Below, one piece after another: positions 1 to 6,095 of a DNA stretch of 6,095 bases (its first letter is position 1; each line of letters opens with the position of its first letter). The notes beneath the pieces are model-generated. The model was not told the DNA's origin. It ran no database searches and worked only from the letters and a program-made list of their open reading frames with translations. This stretch comes from Flavobacteriales bacterium (GTDB taxonomy: Bacteria; Bacteroidota; Bacteroidia; Flavobacteriales_D; Sanyastnellaceae), in contig JAIYCK010000244.1 in assembly GCA_027488055.1 (NCBI GenBank), positions 1 to 6,095 of the forward strand. The letters are read 5' to 3'. Both the position numbers and the translations under genes were made by a program.

Positions 1-395
1 AAAATGAGCTGCTACGAGTGGATCAACAATTTCAGATTCGATTGCGCACTGGCAATCTCGCAGCCCGGTTGGGCAAGGCATTGCGGGTGCAACGGATCAT
101 TGAGAGTGAGCTGGATGTAATGTTACAAACCTCGTCAGGTGACTTGATCTTGTTGGATATATATGGAACGTACAAAACAAATGTAACCATGACGGCGCAG
201 CAACAAGTGAGCGCCCATGCCAGTGCATTGACATGGATAGGAGGGGATAGTTTGCATGTCTTGAATCTTTTGAATTTACAAGAGACCACAGAGATATTGC
301 CCTTAGCAGCGCAGCGGCAAGCCTTCTTGCGAGGCAAAAGAGTTTATCTATACGATGGAGCTCAATTGCGCTGTTATGCGAAGGATGGAAGGTGA
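1..395 (+). CDS. 3' end of an uncharacterised protein gene (5' end outside window)
   Basis: The frame is open from the left edge (first full codon at position 3) to a TGA at 393-395, giving 130 visible C-terminal residues. A GTG at 18-20 is in frame, but nothing marks it as a start and the frame continues upstream of it, so the gene most likely begins outside the window. The visible part has short hydrophobic, β-strand-like stretches with turns: SSGDLILLDIYGTYKT in the middle, then SALTWIGGDSLHVLNL, and RVYLYDGAQLRCYAKDGR at the very end. Repeated patterns of the type 'G.L.L.D.YGTY' and 'R.YLYDG..L..Y' recall the last blades of β-propeller-like hypothetical proteins in Bacteroidota; that is a weak resemblance, not an identification. 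I see no catalytic motif or membrane segment. It lies in the same direction as the giant downstream gene but 408 bases away, so a shared operon is not supported. That it is coding is likely; its function is unknown. Confidence 0.75.
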   Translation, partial: NELLRVDQQFQIRLRTGNLAARLGKALRVQRIIESELDVMLQTSSGDLILLDIYGTYKTNVTMTAQQQVSAHASALTWIGGDSLHVLNLLNLQETTEILPLAAQRQAFLRGKRVYLYDGAQLRCYAKDGR

Positions 396-523
396 ATAAT
401 AGGTGAGTGGCATATTCGATTCGACAAAGAATAGGATATAAACGACGAGTGAATAATTTTTTGGCACGGAGACCAGAAGTGTTAACAAAGAGATAATACG
501 TGGGATATATATAACAAGTGATT

Positions 524-531
524 TATATTTG
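524..531 (+). promoter_or_regulatory. Candidate Bacteroidota -7 promoter element
   Basis: TATATTTG matches the TAnnTTTG consensus used by the primary sigma factor of Bacteroidota. No good TTTG or TTG element lies at the expected distance upstream (around 497-505 the sequence is TACGTGGGA), so only half the promoter is present. A start site some 7 bases downstream would give the giant gene a leader of roughly 265 bases. In A/T-rich DNA such a match can arise by chance. Confidence 0.3.
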
Positions 532-618
532 ATAATAACATTCAGTGATTCAGTAAGTTAAATTTTGAAGAAAAAAAAGTCTTGAAAATAACAAATTCTT
601 AAGGCCACCTTCATATAC

Positions 619-652
619 TTGCAACGTCTGAATGTGGGGAAATGTATGTTTT
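619..652 (+). promoter_or_regulatory. Second, weaker promoter-like pair
   Basis: TTG at 619-621 is followed 23 bases later by TATGTTTT at 645-652, one mismatch from TAnnTTTG. The spacing is at the long edge of what Bacteroidota promoters use. It is an alternative to the element at 524-531 for driving the downstream gene. Both are pattern matches only. Confidence 0.2.
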
Positions 653-740
653 CCGCGTTTTGCTTAACCAAACCAACTAGCATCCAATGCTTTTAAAAAC
701 CTTAACGAGTTGCATCGTTACTTCTTGGGTTCTCATTCAA

Positions 741-769
741 ACACTGCGCACGTGTGTGGTGTGTTTTTT
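741..769 (+). terminator. Hairpin plus T-tract, possible terminator or attenuator
   Basis: Positions 741-749 (ACACTGCGC) can pair with 754-762 (GTGTGGTGT) around the four-base loop ACGT, giving a nine-pair stem with three G-U wobbles, followed after one G by six T's (764-769). The wobbles become A-C mismatches in the opposite strand's RNA, so the structure works only for plus-strand transcription, the direction of both genes. It ends 34 bases before the ATG at 804, leaving little room for a separate promoter. It may be a late terminator for upstream transcription, an attenuator in the giant gene's leader, or a chance fold. Confidence 0.35.
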
Positions 770-803
770 CATTTGTAATCTTTTTTAATCAAATCATATA
801 AAC

Positions 804-911
804 ATGAACAAAAACAATTACTCAATGCGAACGCGGCTACTGCGTTTGAAGGGTTGGCTCTTTACGGGGTTGATTCTTGGCTTGTTTGCGAGCGATGTAA
901 TCGGTCAGGCA
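804..911 (+). other. Signal peptide of the giant protein
   Basis: Residues 1-17 are basic (Lys3, Arg9, Arg11, Arg14, Lys16). They are followed by a hydrophobic core, WLFTGLILGLFA (residues 18-29), and a small-residue cleavage region, VIGQA, with likely cleavage after Ala36. This is a Sec-type signal peptide, needed for export to the periplasm before any type IX step. No lipobox cysteine is present, so the protein is not a lipoprotein. Confidence 0.85.
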
Positions 912-3900
912 CAGACGCTGATCGACCAATATCGCTTCTCCAGTTCTGCTGGTACTTATACTGCTATTACAGGTGGTACAGTTTATCAGTCGGGCGCAAC
1001 TGTAAACACGGACGGTGTATCGACTGCGGTCACTATCCCTTCGTTTACTTACAATGGTACGGCGTACACCACCATGTTCATCTCCAACAATGGTTTCGTA
1101 ACTCTTGGTGCAACTACACCAACTGCGGCGACCACCAACCCGATTTTTGCAACCACAGCTTATGGTGGGGCCATTGCAGGTTATGCAACCAACTTGGTGC
1201 AGTCAACCGTATCAGGCGCTGCTGCTGAGATCAGGCACATCGATGACACGGGCAATAGTGAATACGTAATCCAGTACAAGGACATGGCTCGTTCGGCTGC
1301 ACCTACGGCTGACCGATTCAACTTCCAAATCCGTTTGAATTACTCTACTGGAAGAATTCAAATCGTTTACGGATTATTTACTACCACTTCGACGCTCACA
1401 ACTGCTGCCAACTTGGCTCAAGTTGGTTTGCGCGGATTGGCCAATACGGATTGGTTTAATCGTGTTGTCAATGCAACCGCGCCTTACAACACTTGGGCAA
1501 CAAGTGCAGGTCCAGGCAACAATGTGACTACTCAAAGTACCTCCAGCTCTTGCCGTGCGACCTCTACAACAACGCCAGCATCAGGTTTGACTTACACATT
1601 TGCACGCAATACGACTACCAATTATCCAGGTATGTATGCCTCACTTCCATATTCACAGAATTTTGAAGGTGCATGGACTACAAGAAACTCTCTTCAGGAT
1701 ACCCCTGATGCCTTCACTTCCATCTTTCCTGCCGTTGGAAACAATAGCGTAAGAAGAAATACTGAAATTGGAGCCAACTCATTGTGGGGTGGTGGTGGAA
1801 CATCAGCTGTTTTGGGGACTGCCCAAGGCTCAGGAAGTGCTCGCGCACATCTTTATAACGCACCTGCTGCGAGTTCGGGGCTATATGATATTTTTGTTGA
1901 CATGTCCGGTGCAGGGTCAAAAACCTTAGCTTTTGACCGTTGGTTCAACGGCACAGGAGGAGGTACTGTCCGTATCAGTCTTTCGACAGACGGTGGTCTG
2001 ACGTTCGGTGCAGAAACTTCATATGGCACTACAACCGGAGTTTGGACTGCAACGACTCACGTGCTTGGAACAACGACTTCTTCAACATGTGTGGTGCGTT
2101 TTAGATTTGTTAGTGATTTCGGTAGTTTTAACTACGATATCGACAATGTGCAAATTGGTGTTGTTTGTTCAGGTGCGCCTACGGCAGGAGCTCCTGCAGG
2201 TGTTGTTCCTTCATCTGCTTGCAGCAACGGAACTTTCGCAATGAATCTGGGTAGTGGTTATTCGAATGCAATTGGTATTACTTATCAATGGCAAAATGCT
2301 ACAGCTAGTGCAAGTGGACCTTTCACCAATATTTCTGGTGCCAATTCGCCAACATATGTTGCTTCTAACATTGATGTTACTACATATTATCAGTGTATTG
2401 TTACCTGCTCAAACAGCGGACTATCGGTTACTTCTGATGTTCTCACTGCTACGATTTCAACTTCTCCTATACTGATCACACCGGGTGTGTCTAATTTCTG
2501 TGGAACAGGAAGCAGCACCACGCTTACTGCTTCTTCTCCAACGTCCTACTCTTATACGTGGGCGTCGATCGAAAGCGGCACTTTGGACTCCTCTCCGACT
2601 GCCAATCCGGCCAACGTGACTGTAAGCACAACAAGCGCTTACTCAGTATCTGGTTTTGATAGTGGATCGGGCTGTACGCGTACAGCGTATTATTCTGTAG
2701 GGGTATATCCTTTCCCTTCAGGCACAATGACTGTGGATAATGATACCATCTGTATTGGTGGTACCGTGAGCATAGGCTCAGGCTTGAGCGCTTCGAGTTT
2801 CGCTTCAGCGGCTATAACGCATGCTCCTCTTGTCGCTCCAGTTTCTGCAAAGAACTTGGTAAGCGCAGGTAGCCTTGTTGCTCCAAACGGTATTGCACAA
2901 ACATCTGGAACTCTTGATGATGGCGGATGGGGTGCTATTCCAATTGGATTCAACTTCAACTTTTTTGGCACGAGCTACAACACTTGCAATGTGGGTACCA
3001 ATGGAACGATCATGTTTGGAACTTACAATGGCGCTGGACTAGCTGACTTCACATTCACAACGCTTCCAAGTGTTTCAGAGCCCTTGGGCATGGTGGCCGC
3101 GTTGGCGATGGATAACGATCTCTCAGGAGCCACTGGGGGTACGCTTCGTTATTGGACAGAAGGTTATGCGCCTAATCGTAAATTTGTGGTTTCTTATGAA
3201 GCTGTAAAAGAGTTCGGTGATGCGAAGTTTTCAACTGCTCAAGCTATTTTCTTTGAAACCTTAGGTACAGTTGAGGTTCACGTAACTGGCTCAACCAACC
3301 AAGACAGACAGAAGTTAGTAGGTATCAATGGTCCACTAGGTGACATCGGTGCTTTGGCTTTTTCTTCAGGAACAACTGCAGCGGCCAACAACCCAATCGT
3401 AACGTCTTTTGCATATCGCTTTACGCCTCCAGCAAACTACAATACAGTGTGGTCTGGTGATGGTGCAGCTGCGCCTTTGACTGGAACTAACTTGTTCACC
3501 AAAGCAGCAACTCCAACAGTAGCTGGCACACAGACATACTCGTTGGTTTACACCAATTTGGTAACCACTTGCAGCAACAGTGCTGCTCCAAGTTCAGTGA
3601 GTGTTGAGGTAATCAATCCTCCAACTGCTCCATCTGTGACTTCGCCAATTAACATCACAGGTGTACAGAACGTAACCATCACTCCAACCTATGCTGGTAC
3701 AGATGTAATCCGTTACTGGACTGCAGCGACAGGCGGCACTTTGCTTGGCACTGGTGCTTCATATTCATTGGCTTATGTGAGTGCAAGTACCTCGGTATAT
3801 GTGGAAACATGGAATGGTGGTTGCAACAGCGGCTCACGTCTATTGGTGGATATCCAATACACGGCTCCTACTTGTGCGAGTATCCCCGTGGGCAGCATCG

Positions 3901-6095
3901 CTGTTTCTAACATCACATTTGCAAATGCGTCATTGGCTTGGACCAATCCAACTGTGGTGCCTGCAAGCGGATACGAGTATGCGGTAACTACATCTGCAAC
4001 TCCTCCTGCCTCAGGAACTGCTACTGCAACCAACAGTGCGACAGCAACTGGCTTGTCTCCAGCTACGGTTTATTATGTGCATGTGCGTGGCAATTGCGGC
4101 GCGGGTGACTTCAGTACGTGGATCACGTCTGCTTCGTTCACGACCGCTAGCGTGGAGGCTCCTCCATATGCTACAGGTTTTGCTCCAATTCCAACCGGTT
4201 GGATAGTTTCAGGCTTTGGCGTTTCTACGTCTACAACACCAGCGGCTGGTAATCCTGGTGCAGGTGCCCGCATGAACTTGTGGAGCTCTGCGACCACAGG
4301 TTTTATCCGTTCTGCTTATGTAGGCACCTTGGTTGGTACAGAGAATCTCTCTTTTGATTTTTCTCTTGCTGATTGGAGTTCTCCATATGCACCACCGGCA
4401 TCAGGTTCTGGTAACTTCGTGGTAGCAATTTCAACCAATGGAGGTTTGACTTACACCACATTGGAAACAGTGGCTAACGACGGTACAGCAGGATGGCAGT
4501 TCAGAACGTATCCGTTGGCAGCTTATGCGGGTCAAACGGTTACCGTGCGTCTTACAGGTAACTGTACATCAGGAGACTACTACTTGGCATTCTATAATTT
4601 CGAAATTGCTACTCCTCCGCCATGTCCTAAGCCTTATGCAATCAGTGCGACCAATCCAACGATCAACTCGATCCAAATCAACGGTACTGCACCGAATGCG
4701 ACAAATGGTATCATCATCGAGTACTCTACAGATAATTTTACCACTATTTCCTATGCGTATGCAGCGTCCTTGCCTTATACGGTAACTGGTTTAGCTGGTC
4801 AAACAACTTACCAATTCCGTTTGCAATCAGATTGTGCCGTGGATGGTGTGTCGCTAATTAGCAACACAGGTTCATTTACCACATTGCCTTGTTTACCAAC
4901 TTATACTTTTGGTAAGACGGCTGGTGACTTGTTGTCACGTGTGGAGATTTTGGGTACAACCTTGTCGAATAACTCAGGTGTTGCAGCCACCAATCCAGCT
5001 TATACTTTCTTCAGCACTGGGGCAAGTAACACGGCGGATTTGGTTGCTGGAACTCAATACACCGTAGAGGCTTCAATCGGGTCTTGGGGTGATCAGGGTA
5101 TTGCTGCTTGGGTGGATTACGATGACGACGGTTTGTTTGAGGCGTCAGAGAAAATTGGTAATACGATAGGTACTATCGGAAGTGGTTTTGGTCTTCCTGG
5201 TGACGAATTGCTGCCTGACCATACAACGACTTTTTCAATTTCGTTGGCGTGTAACCCGATTCCTGGTGTTCACCGTATGCGTGTTCGCTGCGCTTGGACA
5301 ATCGCTGGTGAGGATGTCGATCCTTGTGCGAACTACGGTTATGGTGAGTGTGAAGATTACAATGTTACCATTTTGCCACCACCACCATGTCCAATTGTAC
5401 CATCTATGACCTTCAGCTCAGTTGTTTCTAATGGCGCTTTGGTTTCATGGCCAGTGGGTTGTGCGGAAGGACAGTGGGATTTAGCTTTTCAAACGACAGT
5501 GGGCACACCATCAAGTGCGACCAATGCTGACCTCACAGTGAATACCAACTATGCAATCACTGGTTTGGCACCATCTACGCCTTACTATGTGTACATTCAA
5601 GCTGATTGTTTAGGCAATGGCAACAGTTCTTGGACTGGACCTTTCAGCTTTACGACACTCCCTCTGCCTCCAGCAAACGATGAGTGCGCTGCTGCGGTTG
5701 GTTTGCCTGTGAATGCGGGCTTAGCTTGCACCTTGAATGGCACTGGCAACTTGACGGGCGCGACAGCATCAGCGGGTCCAGTAGCAGCTTGTGGTGATTT
5801 TGGTGATGATGTATGGTACTCTTTCGTTGCTACAAATGCAACGCATATTGTGACCATCAGTGACGTCACTCCTTTTACCACATTGTCTTTCCAAGTATTG
5901 AGCGGAACATGTGGTTCATTGACTGCATTGAATTGCAACAATACAACTGCTACTGTAACTGGTCTTACACCTGGAGTGACCTATCGTATACGTGTAGCAA
6001 GCAATGGCTCTGTTGCATCAACAAGCACATTTAACATTTGCTGGACTACGCCGCCACCCCCGCCAGCGAACGACGAGTATTGCAACGCTACAACG
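804..6095 (+). CDS. Giant multidomain secreted surface protein, probable T9SS cargo (3' end outside window)
   Basis: One frame runs 1764 codons from ATG 804 to the right edge with no stop. An in-frame TAA at 786-788 leaves ATG 804 as the only usual upstream start; ATG 825 (Met8) is an alternative. No Shine-Dalgarno is visible, as is common in Bacteroidota. Approximate modules by residue: signal peptide 1-36; β-sandwich with SNNGFVTLG 38-270; jelly-roll/MAM-like 281-452; Ig-like 455-552; PKD/Ig-like 554-637; Ig-like split by an inserted β-sandwich 640-940; Ig_7-like (TAATGGTLLGTG) 941-1022; Fn3 1024-1114; jelly-roll 1117-1268; Fn3 1274-1361; GEVED 1363-1524; Fn3 1529-1618; NDEC module 1624-1748; start of a second NDEC module from 1755. 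Composition is rich in Thr, Ala, Ser, Gly and Asn, as in exported β-rich proteins. These modules typically occur in Bacteroidota surface or extracellular proteins with a C-terminal type IX sorting domain, so adhesion or surface attachment is inferred; the C-terminus is not visible. No enzyme motif is seen. Confidence 0.93.
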   Translation, partial: MNKNNYSMRTRLLRLKGWLFTGLILGLFASDVIGQAQTLIDQYRFSSSAGTYTAITGGTVYQSGATVNTDGVSTAVTIPSFTYNGTAYTTMFISNNGFVTLGATTPTAATTNPIFATTAYGGAIAGYATNLVQSTVSGAAAEIRHIDDTGNSEYVIQYKDMARSAAPTADRFNFQIRLNYSTGRIQIVYGLFTTTSTLTTAANLAQVGLRGLANTDWFNRVVNATAPYNTWATSAGPGNNVTTQSTSSSCRATSTTTPASGLTYTFARNTTTNYPGMYASLPYSQNFEGAWTTRNSLQDTPDAFTSIFPAVGNNSVRRNTEIGANSLWGGGGTSAVLGTAQGSGSARAHLYNAPAASSGLYDIFVDMSGAGSKTLAFDRWFNGTGGGTVRISLSTDGGLTFGAETSYGTTTGVWTATTHVLGTTTSSTCVVRFRFVSDFGSFNYDIDNVQIGVVCSGAPTAGAPAGVVPSSACSNGTFAMNLGSGYSNAIGITYQWQNATASASGPFTNISGANSPTYVASNIDVTTYYQCIVTCSNSGLSVTSDVLTATISTSPILITPGVSNFCGTGSSTTLTASSPTSYSYTWASIESGTLDSSPTANPANVTVSTTSAYSVSGFDSGSGCTRTAYYSVGVYPFPSGTMTVDNDTICIGGTVSIGSGLSASSFASAAITHAPLVAPVSAKNLVSAGSLVAPNGIAQTSGTLDDGGWGAIPIGFNFNFFGTSYNTCNVGTNGTIMFGTYNGAGLADFTFTTLPSVSEPLGMVAALAMDNDLSGATGGTLRYWTEGYAPNRKFVVSYEAVKEFGDAKFSTAQAIFFETLGTVEVHVTGSTNQDRQKLVGINGPLGDIGALAFSSGTTAAANNPIVTSFAYRFTPPANYNTVWSGDGAAAPLTGTNLFTKAATPTVAGTQTYSLVYTNLVTTCSNSAAPSSVSVEVINPPTAPSVTSPINITGVQNVTITPTYAGTDVIRYWTAATGGTLLGTGASYSLAYVSASTSVYVETWNGGCNSGSRLLVDIQYTAPTCASIPVGSIAVSNITFANASLAWTNPTVVPASGYEYAVTTSATPPASGTATATNSATATGLSPATVYYVHVRGNCGAGDFSTWITSASFTTASVEAPPYATGFAPIPTGWIVSGFGVSTSTTPAAGNPGAGARMNLWSSATTGFIRSAYVGTLVGTENLSFDFSLADWSSPYAPPASGSGNFVVAISTNGGLTYTTLETVANDGTAGWQFRTYPLAAYAGQTVTVRLTGNCTSGDYYLAFYNFEIATPPPCPKPYAISATNPTINSIQINGTAPNATNGIIIEYSTDNFTTISYAYAASLPYTVTGLAGQTTYQFRLQSDCAVDGVSLISNTGSFTTLPCLPTYTFGKTAGDLLSRVEILGTTLSNNSGVAATNPAYTFFSTGASNTADLVAGTQYTVEASIGSWGDQGIAAWVDYDDDGLFEASEKIGNTIGTIGSGFGLPGDELLPDHTTTFSISLACNPIPGVHRMRVRCAWTIAGEDVDPCANYGYGECEDYNVTILPPPPCPIVPSMTFSSVVSNGALVSWPVGCAEGQWDLAFQTTVGTPSSATNADLTVNTNYAITGLAPSTPYYVYIQADCLGNGNSSWTGPFSFTTLPLPPANDECAAAVGLPVNAGLACTLNGTGNLTGATASAGPVAACGDFGDDVWYSFVATNATHIVTISDVTPFTTLSFQVLSGTCGSLTALNCNNTTATVTGLTPGVTYRIRVASNGSVASTSTFNICWTTPPPPPANDEYCNATT
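915..1613 (+). other. N-terminal β-sandwich domain of the giant protein
   Basis: Residues 38-270 begin with YRFSSSAGTYTAITGGT and contain FTYNGTAYTTMFISNNG, then a closing TYTFAR. This resembles the unnamed N-terminal module often seen in Bacteroidota exported proteins ('F..S.GTYT.ITGGT ... F.YNG..YT...VS.NGF..LG'). A related motif recurs in the inserted domain near residues 714-735. Its function is unknown; it is probably structural. Confidence 0.65.
1644..2159 (+). other. Jelly-roll/MAM-like domain 1
   Basis: Residues 281-452 start with LPYSQNFEG and contain SLSTDGGLTF (393-402) and NYDIDNVQIG at the end. These are hallmarks of the concanavalin-like jelly-roll modules of Bacteroidota surface proteins, which may bind carbohydrate or serve as structural spacers. 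A second copy of the same type lies at 4152-4607, sharing the STxGGLT(F/Y) motif. Confidence 0.65.
2715..3623 (+). other. Ig-like domain interrupted by an inserted β-sandwich
   Basis: DTICIGGTVSI (residues 647-657) is the usual first strand of a Bacteroidota Ig/PKD-like repeat, but the expected rest of that fold (NYNTVWSGDG, then AGTQTYSLVYTNLVTTCSN and SVSVEVINPP) appears only after residue 873. Between them, residues about 662-870 form a separate domain with IPIGFNFNFFGTSYNTCNVG and GTNGTIMFG, which resembles the protein's N-terminal module. The split is read from motif order; exact borders are uncertain. Confidence 0.55.
3873..4145 (+). other. Fn3-like domain 1
   Basis: Residues 1024-1114 run from CASIPVGSIAVSNITFANAS through ASLAWTNP and ATGLSPATVYYVHVRGNC to the closing ASFTT. 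The 'L.P.T.YYV.VR..C' strand and the final 'FTT' are typical of fibronectin type III repeats in Bacteroidota exported proteins. It acts as a spacer ahead of jelly-roll 2. Confidence 0.75.
4152..4607 (+). other. Jelly-roll/MAM-like domain 2
   Basis: Residues 1117-1268 begin with APPYATGFAPIPTGWIVSG, contain FVVAISTNGGLTYTTLET, and end with YYLAFYNFEI. The order of motifs parallels the first jelly-roll at residues 281-452, suggesting the same module type used twice. A binding role is possible but not shown. Confidence 0.65.
4623..4883 (+). other. Fn3-like domain 2
   Basis: Residues 1274-1360 start after a short PPP linker with CPKPYAISATNPTINSIQIN and include TVTGLAGQTTYQFRLQSDC and the closing GSFTT. 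The layout matches the Fn3 repeats at 3873 and 5388. Confidence 0.75.
4890..5375 (+). other. GEVED domain
   Basis: Residues 1363-1524 contain IAAWVDYDDDGLFEASEKIG, HRMRVRCAW and YGYGECEDYNVTI. The last is the motif that names the GEVED family, with Cys in place of Val. Asp1438, Asp1440, Asp1442, Gly1443 and Glu1449 have the spacing of a 12-residue EF-hand-type calcium loop. Cys1496, Cys1508 and Cys1516 could form disulfides. GEVED domains are common in large T9SS-secreted proteins. Confidence 0.85.
5388..5657 (+). other. Fn3-like domain 3
   Basis: Residues 1529-1618 follow a four-proline linker. They run from CPIVPSMTFSSVVSNGALVS through AITGLAPSTPYYVYIQADC to FSFTT. This is the third Fn3 repeat closing in 'FTT' and the last before the NDEC modules. 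Confidence 0.75.
5673..6095 (+). repeat. NDEC module and start of a second tandem copy
   Basis: Residues 1624-1748 begin ANDECAAAVGLPV and contain DDVWYSFVATNATHIVTI, LSGTCGSLTALNCNN and GLTPGVTYRIRVAS, ending in FNICWTT. After a run of prolines a new copy begins with ANDEYCNATT (residue 1755) and is cut by the window edge. The same module, often joined by proline linkers, is repeated in many Bacteroidota surface proteins. More copies probably follow. Confidence 0.75.

Larger units (their letters stand above)
396..803. other. A/T-rich intergenic region with candidate leader elements
   Basis: This 408-base stretch has no convincing gene on either strand. It is visibly richer in A and T than the coding regions on both sides. 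It holds a sequence matching the Bacteroidota -7 promoter element (524-531), a weaker promoter-like pair (619-652), a small hairpin AGCAT/ATGCT (679-691), and a stronger plus-strand hairpin with a T-tract (741-769). GTGAATAAT occurs at 392-400 and again at 449-457. There is no clear terminator directly after the upstream gene's stop codon. The region probably separates two transcription units and supplies the leader of the downstream gene. Confidence 0.7.

Noticed and set aside
32..337. A 101-codon minus-strand frame opposite the upstream gene
   Set aside because: The plus-strand frame is open through the window edge and ends in a plausible protein tail. The antisense product is Cys/Arg-rich and has no recognisable features.
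638..654. GGAAA/TTTCC stem with a seven-base loop
   Set aside because: Five mostly A-T pairs in A/T-rich DNA are expected by chance, and no T-tract follows.
679..694. AGCAT/ATGCT hairpin followed by four T's
   Set aside because: Five pairs with a three-base loop and a short T-run is too weak to call a terminator.
854..1228. A 124-codon plus-strand frame overlapping the start of the giant gene
   Set aside because: It lies inside the long frame from 804. Its translation is rich in Cys, Trp and Arg with no domain logic, whereas the 804 frame reads as a signal peptide and recognisable modules.
3773..4033. An 86-codon minus-strand frame and an overlapping plus-strand frame
   Set aside because: Both lie within the Ig_7-like and Fn3 region of the giant protein and show no independent features or start signals.
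5376..5387. Proline-codon repeat (CCA run) resembling a microsatellite
   Set aside because: It encodes the four-proline linker between GEVED and Fn3. It is short and in frame, so it is explained as an interdomain hinge.
5597..5941. A 114-codon minus-strand frame
   Set aside because: It is antisense to the Fn3 and NDEC modules, whose motifs are clear on the plus strand. It is most likely a shadow of low-stop, Thr/Ala-rich coding DNA.

Overview
The window looks like chromosomal DNA from a Bacteroidota bacterium. The main evidence is a very large secreted protein built from β-sandwich modules typical of surface proteins in that phylum (Fn3-like, Ig/PKD-like, jelly-roll, GEVED and 'NDEC' modules). 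Its start codon lacks a Shine-Dalgarno sequence and lies in an A/T-rich context, and an upstream element matches the Bacteroidota -7 promoter consensus TAnnTTTG. The genus cannot be fixed from this sequence.

Layout: (1) Positions 1-395 (+) hold the last 130 codons of a gene that begins before the window. Its product is not confidently recognised. (2) Positions 396-803 are a 408-base A/T-rich non-coding stretch with a candidate promoter, a plus-strand hairpin followed by six T's just before the next gene, and small direct repeats. (3) Positions 804-6095 (+) are one uninterrupted reading frame of 1764 codons, still open at the right edge, encoding the secreted giant protein.

The giant protein reads, in order: signal peptide; a β-sandwich N-terminal domain; jelly-roll/MAM-like domain 1; an Ig-like domain; a PKD/Ig-like domain; a third Ig-like domain apparently split by about 200 residues of inserted β-sandwich; an Ig_7-like domain; then a regular alternation of Fn3, jelly-roll 2, Fn3, GEVED, Fn3, an NDEC module, and the start of a second NDEC module. 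This resembles adhesin-like or surface-layer proteins exported by the type IX secretion system (T9SS). The sorting domain that would prove this would be at the C-terminus, outside the window. No enzymatic domain is visible.

The two genes have the same orientation, but the 408-base gap and the candidate regulatory elements suggest they are transcribed separately. I see no RNA gene, mobile element, CRISPR array or defence system. The points most worth a second look are the nested domain, the Fn3-punctuated architecture and the hairpin leader. None of them amounts to a demonstrably new system.
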